From: JAUIAI01 sp041396585
Lineage (GTDB): Bacteria; Pseudomonadota; Gammaproteobacteria; Burkholderiales; Burkholderiaceae_E
Length of the DNA stretch: 64,000 nt
NCBI GenBank assembly: GCA_041396585.1
Contig: JAWKYG010000005.1
Location: 62,001-126,000, forward strand
Direction of reading: 5' to 3'
The notes under the pieces are model-generated. The model worked only from the letters and a program-made list of their open reading frames with translations, had not been told where the DNA came from and made no database searches. Both the position numbers and the translations under genes were made by a program. Shown piece after piece: positions 8,974-19,171 of this stretch; the stretch's first letter is position 1; every line of letters starts with the position of its first letter.

Positions 8974-9609
8974 ATGAAAGCCACTTTCGTCACCGGTCTG
9001 CTCATCTGGGTGCCCCTGGCGATCACGATCTGGGTGATCGATCTGCTCGTGGGCTCGATGGATCGCACGCTCGATCTGTTGCCCCTTGCCTGGCAGCCGA
9101 AGAACTGGCTCGGGCGGGAAATCCCGGGCCTTGGCGTGTTGCTGACCGCGCTGGTGATCCTGGTCACCGGCTTGCTGGCGCGCAATATCCTGGGGCAGCG
9201 CCTGGTGCGTGCCTGGGAGTCGCTGCTGAGCCGCATCCCGATCGTTCGCGGGATCTATTCGAGCGTCAAGCAGGTCAGCGACACGATCCTGTCGCCCGAT
9301 GGCAATGCGTTTCGCAAGGCGATCCTGGTTCAGTATCCGCGCCCGGGCGTGTTCACGATCGCCTTTCAGACCGGATCGCCGGCCACCGAAGTGCTCGAGC
9401 ATGTGCCGGCCGAAATGATCTCGGTGTATGTACCCACCACGCCCAATCCAACCTCCGGCTTCTTTCTGATGATGCCCCGCGACCAGGTCGTCGAGCTGAA
9501 GATGTCGGTCGATGAAGCCCTCAAGTACGTGGTCTCGATGGGCGTTGTCGCGCCTGCCGCTGCCGAGCCCCAGACCATTTCGCCCAAGCCGGGCCGTCGG
9601 CCCGCCTGA
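8974..9609 (+). CDS. DUF502 family membrane protein
   Basis: 211 residues with two N-terminal membrane helices (about 5-28 and 53-70) followed by a soluble domain containing IPIVRGIYSSVKQVSDTIL and the PTTPNPTSGFFLMMP motif, both hallmarks of DUF502. Members are inner-membrane proteins of unknown function commonly encoded directly upstream of aspS, as here (39 nt gap). Length is normal. Confidence 0.9.
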   Translation: MKATFVTGLLIWVPLAITIWVIDLLVGSMDRTLDLLPLAWQPKNWLGREIPGLGVLLTALVILVTGLLARNILGQRLVRAWESLLSRIPIVRGIYSSVKQVSDTILSPDGNAFRKAILVQYPRPGVFTIAFQTGSPATEVLEHVPAEMISVYVPTTPNPTSGFFLMMPRDQVVELKMSVDEALKYVVSMGVVAPAAAEPQTISPKPGRRPA

Positions 9610-9648
9610 ACGGCGGCCGCGAAGCGATATCCACAGGAGAATCTTCCA

Positions 9649-11456
9649 ATGCGCACCTGTTATACCGGTCTCGTTTCAGCCGAGCATCTGGATCGCGAGG
9701 TCACCCTCGTGGGCTGGGTACATCGGCGCCGTGACCACGGTGGCGTGATCTTCATCGATCTGCGAGATCGCGAGGGCGTGGCACAGGTGGTCTGCGATCC
9801 CGACACGCCCGAGGTGTTCGAGCGGGCGGAGCGCGTGCGTAACGAATTCTGTCTGCGCATTCGCGGGCGTGTGCGCCGGCGTCCGAAGGGCACTGAGAAC
9901 AGCTCGCTCAAGAGTGGTGAGATCGAGGTGCTCTGCAATGAGCTCGAGATTCTGAGCCCGTCGGTCACCCCACCGTTCCAACTCGATGACGAGAATCTCA
10001 GCGAGACCACGCGTCTGACCCATCGTGTGCTCGATCTGCGCCGACCGCAGATGCAGCGCAATCTGCTGCTGCGTCATCGCATCGCGATGGAGGTGCGCAA
10101 ATATCTCGATTGTCACGGCTTCATTGACATCGAAACACCGATGCTCACCCGCTCCACCCCGAGGGCGCGCGCGACTACCTCGTGCCATCGCGTGTCCATC
10201 CGGGCGAGTTCTTCGCGCTGCCGCAGTCGCCCCAGCTGTTCAAGCAGATGCTGATGGTGGCTGGCTTCGATCGCTATTACCAGATCGTGAAGTGCTTTCG
10301 TGACGAGGATCTGCGCGCCGACCGCCAGCCCGAGTTCACGCAGATCGATTGCGAAACCTCGTTCATGGACCAGGACGCGATTCGCGCGTTGTTCGAGGAA
10401 ATGATCCGCGTGGTGTTCCGCAATGTGCTCGATGTCAGCCTGCCGGCCGAATTCCCTGTCATGACCCATGCGGAGGCCATTTCGCTGTACGGCTCGGACA
10501 AACCCGATCTGCGCGTCAATCTGCGTTTCACGGAGCTCACCGATGTGATGCGCGATGTGGACTTCAAAGTATTTTCCGGCCCGGCCAACAAGCCTGGCGG
10601 ACGCGTTGCCGCGCTGCGGGTGCCTGGTGGTGCCGAACTCTCGCGTGGCGAGATCGACGGCTATACCGAGTTCGTCGCCATCTATGGTGCCAAGGGCCTG
10701 GCATGGATCAAGGTCAATGATGCGGCGGCTGGCCGCGATGGTCTGCAATCCCCGATCGTCAAGAACCTGCATGACGAGGCGCTGGCCGAGATCATGTCCC
10801 GTACCGGCGCGGCCAACGGCGATCTGATCTTCTTTGGTGCTGATCGCGCGAAGGTGGTCAATGATGCGCTGGGTGCCTTGCGCAATCGGGTCGGCCTTTC
10901 CGACTTCGGCCGGCGCACCAGCCTGTTCGAGAAGAGCTGGCGACCGCTGTGGGTGGTCGATTTCCCGATGTTCGAGTACGACGAGGACAACGGCCGCTGG
11001 AGCGCGGTGCATCACCCGTTCACCTCGCCGCTGGATGGGCATGAGAACCTGATGACCGAGGACCCGGGCAAGTGTCTGTCCAAGGCCTACGATCTGGTGC
11101 TCAATGGCTGGGAAATGGGCGGTGGTTCGGTGCGTATCCATCGCGCCGATGTCCAGACCAAGGTGTTCCAGGCGTTGAACATCTCGGTGGAAGAGGCGCG
11201 TTCGAAGTTCGGCTTCCTGCTCGATGCCCTGCAGTACGGCGCGCCGCCGCACGGTGGCATCGCCTTCGGCCTGGACCGGCTGGCCGCGATGATGACCGGC
11301 GCCGACTCGATTCGCGACGTGATCGCATTTCCGAAGACCCAGCGGGCCCAGGATCTGCTCACCCAGGCGCCGTCCGAGGTCGATGAGCAGCAACTCAGAG
11401 AGCTGCACATCCGCCTGCGTCGTGCGCCCGCCGAGGGTGGTTCGCAGGCGGGCTGA
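9649..11456 (+). CDS. aspS: Aspartyl-tRNA synthetase (one-base frameshift)
   Basis: Class IIb synthetase that charges tRNA-Asp. About 602 residues after repair, the bacterial length. N-terminal OB-fold anticodon domain (GWVHRRRDHGGVIFIDLRDR), class II core with FRDEDLRADRQPEFTQID (motif 2), a GAD insertion domain, and motif 3 GIAFGLDRL near the end. ATG 9649 follows CAGGAGA. At 10157-10160 a run of four C should be five: STP/EGARDYLVPSR is split between frames and the C-terminal part carries on without other damage. As aspS is essential, a sequencing error is far more likely than a real mutation. No duplicate aspS is visible here. Confidence 0.95.
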
Positions 11457-11460
11457 CGCA

Positions 11461-11934
11461 ATGTCGGCAGGATCCTCGCCGATGAAGATCCCGGAATCGG
11501 TGCTGGTGGTCATCTACACCTCCTCGCTCGAGGTGTTGCTGATCGAACGTGCCGATCATCCGGGTTTCTGGCAATCGGTGACCGGTTCGCTGGCCAGTGC
11601 CGATGAGTTGCCTGAACAGACCTGTCGCCGTGAAGTGCTGGAGGAAACCGGCATCGACGCCGATGCCAGACAGCTCAGCGACTGGCAGTTGATTCACCGC
11701 TACGAGATCTATCCGTCGTGGCGCCATCGCTATGCGCCGGGTGTCACCCATAACACCGAGCACGTATTCGGGCTGGAGCTGGCCGGGCCACTGCCCGTCA
11801 CGCTCGAGCCGCGCGAGCACCGCGACTATCGCTGGTTGAACTGGCGCGATGCGGCCGACCTGTGCTTCTCCTGGACCAACGCATCGGCCATTCGTTCGTT
11901 GCCAGATCGCGTGCGCGCATTGCAGGCCCGCTGA
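11461..11934 (+). CDS. nudB: Dihydroneopterin triphosphate diphosphatase NudB
   Basis: 157-residue Nudix hydrolase. The Nudix box is visible as GSLASADELPEQTCRREVLE followed by ETG, and the FWQSVTGS and HNTEHVFGLEL segments match NudB, which removes pyrophosphate from dihydroneopterin triphosphate in folate synthesis. Located 4 nt after aspS; this aspS-nudB linkage is common in Gammaproteobacteria. ATG 11461 is used; an in-frame ATG at 11482 (MKIPES) is nearly as good and would fit E. coli NudB better. The stop overlaps the next start (TGATG). Confidence 0.88.
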   Translation: MSAGSSPMKIPESVLVVIYTSSLEVLLIERADHPGFWQSVTGSLASADELPEQTCRREVLEETGIDADARQLSDWQLIHRYEIYPSWRHRYAPGVTHNTEHVFGLELAGPLPVTLEPREHRDYRWLNWRDAADLCFSWTNASAIRSLPDRVRALQAR

Positions 11935-12833
11935 TGAGTGATTTTCATCTGCGTGTGGCCACCTACAACATCCACAAGGGTGTGCTCAACGATCTGTTCG
12001 GCTTGCGCCGGGTGCCGGTGATTCATGAGTTGCGCGATCGCCTGCATGAACTCGACGCGGATCTCGTTTTCCTGCAGGAGGTGCAGGGGCATCATGCGCG
12101 CAATGCAAGCCGCTTCGCGCAGTGGCCGAACGAACCCCAGCATCAGTTCCTGGCGCGCAGTGCCAGCATGCGCCATGTCTTCGAATCCGCCTACGGCAAC
12201 AATGCCAATTATCTGCACGGCCATCACGGCAATGCCTTGTTGTCGCGCTATCCGATCGTCCATCGCGAGAACCGCGACATCTCCGATCATGCGCTCGAGA
12301 AGCGCGGCGTCCTGCATTGCGTGGTGACCATCAACCGGCGCGCCGTGCATTGTTTCGTCGTGCATTTCGGTCTGTTCGCCCGCAGTCGTGCGCGTCAGCT
12401 CGATGTGCTGATGCGCTGGATTCGCGAAGAGGTTGCGGCCGATGCCCCGGTGCTGGTCGGGGGAGACTTCAACGACTGGCAGAACCGCCTGTCGGACCGG
12501 TTCTGCGATGAACTCGGTCTGATCGAAGCCTTCGATGCGCTCAAGCCGCGGTTTCGGCGGATGAACCAGGCGGTGCGCTACATGACCGACCGCCTCACCG
12601 AGATTGGCTGGGTCGAGGGTTCCTCCGCCCGCTGGCAGTTGCCGCGACGGGTGCGCAGCGCCCGTACCTATCCTTCACTCGTGCCGTGGCTGCGCATGGA
12701 CCGCCTCTACCTGCGCGGCTTCGAGGTTCGCCAGGCCGATGTCCTGCGCGGCCCGGGCTGGGCACGGCTTTCGGATCACAGCCCGCTGGTGGTCGATCTG
12801 AAGCTGCTGGCCGTCGCCGACTGTGTCGCCTGA
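11934..12833 (+). CDS. Endonuclease/exonuclease/phosphatase (EEP) family protein
   Basis: 299-residue member of the EEP superfamily (DNase I-like fold, Mg-dependent phosphoesterases). Catalytic signatures seen are ATYNIHKG, FLQEVQG (metal-binding Glu), GGDFNDW (catalytic Asp and Asn) and LSDHSPLVVDL (general base His). No signal peptide. It overlaps nudB by 1 nt and clsB by 11 nt. In related genomes an EEP gene commonly sits next to cardiolipin synthase clsB, so a link to membrane lipid turnover is plausible but unproven. Confidence 0.88.
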   Translation: MSDFHLRVATYNIHKGVLNDLFGLRRVPVIHELRDRLHELDADLVFLQEVQGHHARNASRFAQWPNEPQHQFLARSASMRHVFESAYGNNANYLHGHHGNALLSRYPIVHRENRDISDHALEKRGVLHCVVTINRRAVHCFVVHFGLFARSRARQLDVLMRWIREEVAADAPVLVGGDFNDWQNRLSDRFCDELGLIEAFDALKPRFRRMNQAVRYMTDRLTEIGWVEGSSARWQLPRRVRSARTYPSLVPWLRMDRLYLRGFEVRQADVLRGPGWARLSDHSPLVVDLKLLAVADCVA

Positions 12834-14124
12834 GAGCCCGTCAGCGACCGACACCCCGGCCTCGGCCGATGCCGGGCATGACAGCGGGTGGGCCGATTCG
12901 GCGTGGTATCGCAGCCTTCGTCCGCGGCTGGCCGGTGGCCACGAAGTGCGGCTGCTGGACTCGGGCGCACAGTATTTTCCGGCCCTGATCGAGGCCATCG
13001 ACGGCGCCGCCAAAGAGGTCTTCATCGAGACCTACATCTTCGCCGATGATCGAAGCGGGCGCCGGGTGGCACGCGCTCTGGCCCGGGCGGCCGAGCGCGG
13101 GGTACAGGTGACCTGTGTGATCGACGGCTTCGGCACACCGCGCCTGCTGGGTGACGTGGCCCGCTTCCTGTCCACCCCGGGCATCAGGGTCGAGACTTTC
13201 CGGCCCGAGCGCCGACGCTTCGCGCTCGATCGGCAGCGGCTTCGCCGGCTGCACCGCAAGATGGTCGTCATCGACGGCCGGATCGCATTCATCGGTGGCA
13301 TCAATATGCTCGATGACTGGTTCGATCCCAACCATGGCGAACTCAGCGCGCCGCGCTATGACTTTGCGGTGCAGGTGCGTGGGCCTCTGGTGGGTATCGC
13401 GCATCTGGCCACCAGCCGGCTCTGGTGGGAGCTGGATCTGGTCAATCGTTCGCTCGGCCGGCCCCGTATTCGTGGTCTGGCCGCGTCGGCGCGTGAACCC
13501 TTTACCTGGCCGGGGGCGGTGAGCAGCCGCGTGGATCGGGTGGGTGCGATGCGCGCGATGCTGATGCTGCGCGACAATGTCCGGTACCGGCGCACGATCG
13601 AAGGCTGGTACCTGCGTGCAATCGGGCGCGCCAAACGCGATGTGCTGATCGCCAATGCATACTTTCTGCCCGGCGTGCGTTTCCGTCGGGCACTCGCGCG
13701 GGCGGCGGCGCGTGGCGTTCGGGTGCGCCTGTTGCTGCAAGGGCGGGTGGAGTACAAGATGCAGCACTATGCCACCCAGGCGCTGTACGAGCGCCTGCTC
13801 AGACACGGCATCGAGATCTACGAATACCGGCACAGTTTTCTACACGCCAAAGTGGCCGTCATCGATGACCAGGCAACCATCGGTTCATCGAACATCGATC
13901 CATTCTCTTTGCTGCTGGCGCGCGAGGCCAACGTCGTGGTCGATGATTCTCGCTTTGCCGGCGATCTGAGGGAGAATCTCGAACTTGCCATTGCCGAGCG
14001 CAGTGAACGCCAGGCCCTCGAGACCCATCGACGTCGGCCGCTGCCCATTCGTGCGATGAACTGGGTCGCGTTCGTGCTGCTGCGCTTCGCCGTCTCGATC
14101 AGCGGCGTGGGCGACCGCTATTGA
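12823..14124 (+). CDS. clsB: Cardiolipin synthase B (phospholipase D family)
   Basis: 433-residue phospholipase D superfamily enzyme with two HKD motifs, HRKMVVIDGRIAFIGGINM and HAKVAVIDDQATIGSSNID, and the FIETYIFADDRSGRRVA N-terminal signature of ClsB. ClsB makes cardiolipin from phosphatidylglycerol (and can use phosphatidylethanolamine). There are no N-terminal transmembrane helices, unlike ClsA. The GTG start overlaps the preceding EEP gene by 11 nt; internal alternatives exist, but the family match begins soon after. Confidence 0.9.
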   Translation: MSPESPSATDTPASADAGHDSGWADSAWYRSLRPRLAGGHEVRLLDSGAQYFPALIEAIDGAAKEVFIETYIFADDRSGRRVARALARAAERGVQVTCVIDGFGTPRLLGDVARFLSTPGIRVETFRPERRRFALDRQRLRRLHRKMVVIDGRIAFIGGINMLDDWFDPNHGELSAPRYDFAVQVRGPLVGIAHLATSRLWWELDLVNRSLGRPRIRGLAASAREPFTWPGAVSSRVDRVGAMRAMLMLRDNVRYRRTIEGWYLRAIGRAKRDVLIANAYFLPGVRFRRALARAAARGVRVRLLLQGRVEYKMQHYATQALYERLLRHGIEIYEYRHSFLHAKVAVIDDQATIGSSNIDPFSLLLAREANVVVDDSRFAGDLRENLELAIAERSERQALETHRRRPLPIRAMNWVAFVLLRFAVSISGVGDRY

Positions 14125-14193
14125 TCGCTGGCCTGACCACGCTGCGAACCAGCCTGCCGGCGCCTGCCCGCCGTCGAAACCCCGAGACTGAAT

Positions 14194-15087
14194 GTGAAAC
14201 ATGTTGCTGTGCCCCCCCGCGCGATCGCGCTGGTGGTTCTCCTCACTCTGGTATGGGGCACCAACTGGCCCCTGTTTCCGCTCGCCATGCGCGAGATCTC
14301 GGTCTGGACATTCCGTGCGGTCTCGGTCACCGGCGCCGGCCTGACGCTGTTGCTGATCGCCCGCATGCGCGGGCAGTCACTGAAGGTGCCACGCGAGCTC
14401 TGGCCCACCATGATCTGGGCCTCACTGACTTACCTGGTGATCTGGAACATCGCCAGCGCGTTCTCCGCGATCCTGATCCCCTCCGGCCAGTCTGCGGTGC
14501 TCGGTTTCACCATGCCGCTCTGGTCGGCACTGATTTCGTGGTTGCTACTGGGACAACGGCTCACCCGCCGGCTCGTGTTGGCCGTGCTACTCGGTGCCAC
14601 CTCGGTGGCGCTGTTGATGGGCCCCGCGCTGACCGACTATGCGCAGGCACCTGCGGGTTTCGCGCTCGGCCTGCTTTCTGGCATGGGTTGGGCCGTGGGT
14701 ACCCTGATCCTCAAGCGCCGCCCGATGCCGCTGCCACCGCTGGTGCTCACCGGCTGGCAACTTCTGATCGCGGCGTTACCGATCATCGCGCTCGCAGGCT
14801 GGTTGGGCGATGGGAAATGGTTCATGCCCAGCACCACCTCGATCGTGATCATTACCTACATCACGCTGGTACCGATGAGCATCGGCAATGCCGCCTGGTT
14901 CACGATCGTCGGTCTGTTGCCGGCCAATGTCGCCAGCCTGAGTCCGATCCTGGTGCCGGTGGTCGCGATGATCTCGGGGGCGCTGGTGCTGGGCGAGCCG
15001 CTGGGGTGGCTTCAGCTGGGTGCCATGGCCTGTAGTGCCGGCGCTTTGTCGCTGGCACTGCTCAAGCCGCGCCGGTCCCGACTGTAG
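14194..15087 (+). CDS. EamA/DMT-family transporter
   Basis: 297 residues with ten predicted membrane helices arranged as two EamA repeats; LTLVWGTNWPLFPLAM near the N-terminus and LVPVVAMISGALVLGEPL in the second repeat are characteristic. Drug/metabolite transporters export or import small metabolites; the substrate cannot be assigned. GTG 14194 is the likely start. It lies 69 nt after clsB and converges with the lipoprotein gene. Confidence 0.88.
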   Translation: MKHVAVPPRAIALVVLLTLVWGTNWPLFPLAMREISVWTFRAVSVTGAGLTLLLIARMRGQSLKVPRELWPTMIWASLTYLVIWNIASAFSAILIPSGQSAVLGFTMPLWSALISWLLLGQRLTRRLVLAVLLGATSVALLMGPALTDYAQAPAGFALGLLSGMGWAVGTLILKRRPMPLPPLVLTGWQLLIAALPIIALAGWLGDGKWFMPSTTSIVIITYITLVPMSIGNAAWFTIVGLLPANVASLSPILVPVVAMISGALVLGEPLGWLQLGAMACSAGALSLALLKPRRSRL

Positions 15088-15114
15088 GCCGGGCCGGCGA
15101 CGCCAGGGCCCCGA

Positions 15115-15906
15115 TCACCGGATCGGCAGGCCCTGGACCAGGCGCAGCGTCTCGTCGCCTATCAGACCGAGACCGCGCGCATAGAGCTTCGGTTCGGCGT
15201 CCAGGAGCGAATCGCCCTCGAGTGGGTTCCAATCGGCGAGTTCGATCACTTCCGACACCATGCCGATCGGCGTCTGCACGGCCAGCCCGATCGCAACCAC
15301 GAGGCTGTAGTCCTCGGCGATCCCGGGCGCCGCCTCCTGGGAGAACCAGTCATCGACCTCGACCGTGGCCGGCATCATGATGCCGGGCAGGGCACCGTCG
15401 GCGCCGGCATGCCAGCTGCCGCGGCGGCTGACCTCGATATCGCCTCGGAAGAAAGACACATCCTCGCCGAAGTAGCAGACCGTGCCATCGTCGGACTGCG
15501 CGAAATAGTTCAGGGCGCGCTCACGGCGCTCGCCATCGATCCATTCCGTTTCGCTGACCACTCGCGTCATCACACCGGCGATCTCACGCGTCTGGTCGAG
15601 GACGTCGATCTCGAGGCGGATCTGTCTGCCGTCTTCCTCGCCCGCGAGCACCAGGCGATGACCAACCGGCAGTAGAAAATAGGCATTGTCGATGCTCAGC
15701 GTGAACCGGTGCGTGGCTGGATCGCAGCTTGCCGCCGAGCGCTCGAATGGTTGGGGGGCCGAGCGGTTCGACGGGCCGTCGTGATCCGGTTGGTGCAGCG
15801 CTTCACCGTGGCGGTCGGCGCGATCCGGGGGGCGATCATGCTTCGCCACGCAGGCCGACAGGATCAAGACGGTCACGGTACATGCCAACATCAGGCGTCT
15901 GCTCAT
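15115..15906 (-). CDS. Putative lipoprotein of unknown function
   Basis: 263 residues beginning with a basic n-region, a hydrophobic core and a lipobox LSAC with Cys at about residue 19, so it should be lipid-anchored. After a His/Asp/Pro-rich linker (about 22-60) comes a globular region rich in beta-strand-like segments, with two further Cys. No recognised domain. It ends 28 nt from the convergent EamA gene. Function unknown. Confidence 0.75.
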   Translation of the reverse strand: MSRRLMLACTVTVLILSACVAKHDRPPDRADRHGEALHQPDHDGPSNRSAPQPFERSAASCDPATHRFTLSIDNAYFLLPVGHRLVLAGEEDGRQIRLEIDVLDQTREIAGVMTRVVSETEWIDGERRERALNYFAQSDDGTVCYFGEDVSFFRGDIEVSRRGSWHAGADGALPGIMMPATVEVDDWFSQEAAPGIAEDYSLVVAIGLAVQTPIGMVSEVIELADWNPLEGDSLLDAEPKLYARGLGLIGDETLRLVQGLPIR

Positions 15907-16047
15907 CGCGTCACATGCCTATGCAGATGCGCATGAGCGAAGCGCGCACATGCGACCTCGATCAGACTATTTGACGAGACTTGGCGGGGACTGAATGCTC
16001 GCTGAATTCTGGCTGAAATGAACCGCTGGTGAGACTCCAGCTTGTTG

Positions 16048-17569
16048 CTAGAGGGCTTGCGCGGGTTCGGGGGCCCGGCCGTTCACGGGACCGCTGAGCG
16101 TGATCGTCAGCAGCCCGCCTTCGGCGCTCGCCGATACCGAAAGCCCGAGCTGGTCAGCGTAGGCCTGCACCAGCGCCAGGCCGAGGCCGGCGTGTCGCGC
16201 GTTCGAGCGGGCGGCATCCTTGCGCCAGAGCCGGTCGAACATGTGTTGCGCATCATGCGCCTGCAGCTCGGCCGCACCGTTCGTAACCGAAGGCGGACAT
16301 GCTCCGCGCGGCACTCCAGCGTGATGAACGCATCCTTGGGGTCGTCGGCATGGGCGAAGATATTGCCGAACAGATTCTGCAGGATCATCAGCCACTGGTC
16401 GCGCCCCTTGGGCAGATTGACCGGCAGTGGCGCGATCAGCGGCGGCGGCCCGGCTGCCGGGCGACCGTGCGCAATCGCTGCGCTGCGCCAGGCTGGGCGA
16501 TAACCGCATTCAGTTCGAAAGGGGTCGGGTCGAGCAGGTCACTGCCTTGCTCGGATCTTGCCAGCGCCAGCAGATTATTCACCGTGCTTTCCATCTGGGC
16601 GCAGGCGCCGCGCGCATCCTCGTAGAAGCGGCTGGCCAGCGCCGGATCATCGGGCCAGCGTGAGCCGATGTCGATCACCGCCCGCAGTTCCGCCAACGGG
16701 GTACGAAGCTCATGGGCGACATCGTGCGAGAACTGTCGTTCACGTGCCATCGCGGTCGACAGTCGGGTGAGCAGGGCATTCAGCTGATCGACCACGACGG
16801 CCAGTTCGCTGGCACCGTCGGGCAAGGTCAGCCGGCTGCCCAGCGTCGAGCCGCGCAGCTGGTCGATCTGGTTGCGGACATCCTCGAGCGGCGCCAGGCC
16901 ATCGCGCAGACCGCGATGGATGATCAGCGCGGTGGCCGCCAGGGACAGGGCCGCGATCGCTGCCAGAATCGCCCGCAGCTCCCAGATTTCGGCCACCAGC
17001 GGCCCCGCAGGGCTTGCCAGGCTCAGATGCACCGGCCGGCGCACGAAATCGGCCGGAAAGACCACCGGCTTGCCGTCATCATTGCTATCGAGCGCTGGCA
17101 GGAAACTCAGCCTCATGATCCGAACCGGTAGATCATCGATCAGTCGGCGGGTCTCGAATACCGGCTCGTCCAAGGGAGTCGGGCCGCGGGTCAGCGCATG
17201 GCCGATCGCCGATTCGGAGCGAGCGAGTTCATTGCCGGCATCGTCCCAGAGCCGGAATGAATCGGCGTCTTCATCGCGCCGGAAGCTCAGGAGCAGGTCG
17301 GCGGGCAGATCGATGTCGATCCCATCGGGCTCCTGTTCGATGTTCGTGCGCATCGCGCTCGCCAGCCCGACCAGCCGCTGGTCGAACAGATCCACGAACT
17401 CCCGCTCGAGCAGGCGATCGACCGCGAACCCCGCAACCGCCAATACCAGGGCCAGGCCGATCAGCAGGCGATGCTCGAGCGTGCGCCGCATCGACCTTCG
17501 GTTCGACGGCCGGGCGGCGCGTGCGGCGCGCCAGTCGGCCTCGGCAGCCGCGCCCGCGCGGCTGCTCAT
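16048..17569 (-). CDS. Two-component sensor histidine kinase (two frameshifts)
   Basis: Partner of the OmpR-type regulator next to it (ATGA overlap). An N-terminal helix (about 33-50), a periplasmic sensor of roughly 140 residues, a second helix (about 195-215), a HAMP-like linker, and a HisKA domain with the phospho-acceptor in FSHDVAHELRTPL. The ATPase domain is split by two one-base losses. Near 16493 IAQ should continue AWRSAAIAHGRP, and near 16288 the frame moves again so that VTNGAAELQ follows. The N box (QNLFGNIFAHA) and G boxes (HAGLGLALVQAYADQLGL) are both intact once repaired. A sequencing artefact is likely; if real, the kinase is dead. Confidence 0.85.
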
Positions 17570-18231
17570 GGAATCAGGTAGCCGAAGCCACGACGAGTCT
17601 GGATCGGCTGGCCCGCACCCGCGTCGCGCAGCTTGCGGCGCAGCTTGCTGACATGTGCCTCGATGGTGTTTCGGGTGACGTAAGAGCGATGGTCGTAGAG
17701 GCTGCGCTCCAGGGAATCGGTGGACTGGACGCGGCCACGGTTCATCACCAGTGTTTCGAGCAATGAGAGCTCGATCGGGGTCAGGGGCAGAAGCCGGTCG
17801 GCGACCGTGGCTTCACGGCGCGCGGTATTGATCTCGAGCGGGCCGACCTTCAAGACCGGGTCGGGCTGCTCGTGCGCACGCCGCACCAGTGCGCGAAGCC
17901 GCGCGAGCAGTTCGTCGAAATCGAACGGTTTGACCAGGTAGTCGTCGGCGCCACGTTGCAGCCCTTGGACGCGATCAGCCACCGAATCTCGCGCGGACAG
18001 AATCAGCACACGCGCGTTTCGGCGGGCCTCGCGAATGCGCTGCAAGACCTCCAGCCCGTCCCTGCCGGGCAGCATCAGGTCAAGCACGATGACATCGTAA
18101 TCGGTGATCAGCGCCCGGGCGAGGCCGTCATGGCCATCGGCCGCGCTGTCCACCGTGAAGCCGCTGCGCGACAGGCCCAGGCTCAGCGCCTCGCGCAGGC
18201 GTTCGGAGTCTTCGATGATCAGAACACGCAT
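17566..18231 (-). CDS. OmpR/PhoB-family response regulator
   Basis: 221 residues: receiver domain with the phospho-acceptor Asp in VIVLDLMLPGRDG and the conserved Lys in YLVKPFDFDELLARL, then a winged-helix DNA-binding domain (LLPLTPIELSLLETLVMNRG ... HVSKLRRKLRDAG). Start ATG 18231 is supported by GGAAG about 8 nt upstream. Divergent from the exported protein at 18458, with a 12-bp inverted repeat in between, so that gene is a natural candidate target. Confidence 0.92.
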   Translation of the reverse strand: MRVLIIEDSERLREALSLGLSRSGFTVDSAADGHDGLARALITDYDVIVLDLMLPGRDGLEVLQRIREARRNARVLILSARDSVADRVQGLQRGADDYLVKPFDFDELLARLRALVRRAHEQPDPVLKVGPLEINTARREATVADRLLPLTPIELSLLETLVMNRGRVQSTDSLERSLYDHRSYVTRNTIEAHVSKLRRKLRDAGAGQPIQTRRGFGYLIP

Positions 18232-18320
18232 TGCAGATCTTCCAACACATGGCCGATGAGCAGCACGGATTCTCACACCGGCTCCGTCCCGCGCGGGAGT
18301 TTCCGGGGCCCCGGCGGACC

Positions 18321-18360
18321 CGACCCATGCCCACCGAGTTTGCTCGCCGGGCATGGGTCG
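18321..18360. repeat. 12-bp perfect inverted repeat in divergent promoter region
   Basis: CGACCCATGCCC (18321-18332) and its exact reverse complement (18349-18360), spaced by 16 nt. It lies between the response-regulator gene and the exported beta-rich protein. It could be an operator, or a hairpin in the leader of either transcript. There is no following T tract, so a simple terminator is unlikely. Confidence 0.7.
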
Positions 18361-18457
18361 ACGCAAGGTAGACTCTCCCCGCGGAGCGATACCCTGCAAG
18401 CCGAACTGCCGAGCTTAGCCCGCCTACCTGAAAGAATCCTGAAGTTGTCACAGGCGA

Positions 18458-19152
18458 ATGTCACAGAAAATGAAATGCTTCCTGTCACCGAATATTTGGC
18501 GGGCTCCGGCCCTCGTGTGTGTTGCAGCGTGGCTCACCGCGTTTGCGCCAGGTGCGTTCGCCGAGGAACGCCCGCAGGCTGGCGAGCTCGAGATCGAGGT
18601 CTCGCTCACCGACAACGGGGAGCATGATCAGCATGAGCTAGGCCTCGACCTCGGGCTGGCCGACGGGTGCGGCTGTTCGGTGAGATTGCCAGTGCCCAAC
18701 CGCTGACCGGCAGCGGCGCGGACAAGTTGCGCCTCTGGGGCATTGGCATCGAGGTGCTGCGGCCGATCGGAGAAACCTGGTCCGCTGGCCTGCGGCTTGG
18801 TTATGAGCAGGAGCGCGAGCGCGGCGGTGGGCAGACCGAGCGCGAGACGGCCATCGATGCCGTGCTCCTGATTGAGCCGGCCGAGGACGCCGCTGTGTTC
18901 GAGTTCTATGTCGGAAGCCGCCGCAGCGCAGGACGTTCGCGGGCCGCCTGGGGGGTGGACGTGATGCGCGAGATCTCGGACGGCGTGAGCCTGGGGATCG
19001 AGTTCGTTGGCGGGCGCGGGCAACGGCCGAACACGCAGGCGCGCATCGAATTCGAGATCACCGATCAATGGTCTCTGCATCTTTCCGCCGGTCGGGGGCG
19101 CGACGGGCGGGTCAGTGCGATCGGTATCGAATACGCGCTGCCGCTACGCTGA
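18458..19152 (+). CDS. Exported beta-rich envelope protein (one-base frameshift)
   Basis: About 231 residues after repair. A signal peptide (basic n-region, hydrophobic ALVCVAAWLTAFAPGAFA, cleavage before EERPQ) is followed by alternating polar/hydrophobic stretches of the kind found in outer-membrane barrels. At 18665-18667 GGG should be GGGG: GLADG continues as VRLFGEIASAQPL in the next frame. I do not recognise a family. Placement opposite a two-component system suggests it is a regulated envelope protein. A second ATG at 18470 is also possible. Confidence 0.65.
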
Positions 19153-19171
19153 TCGGCCGGCTGGCGCCCGT

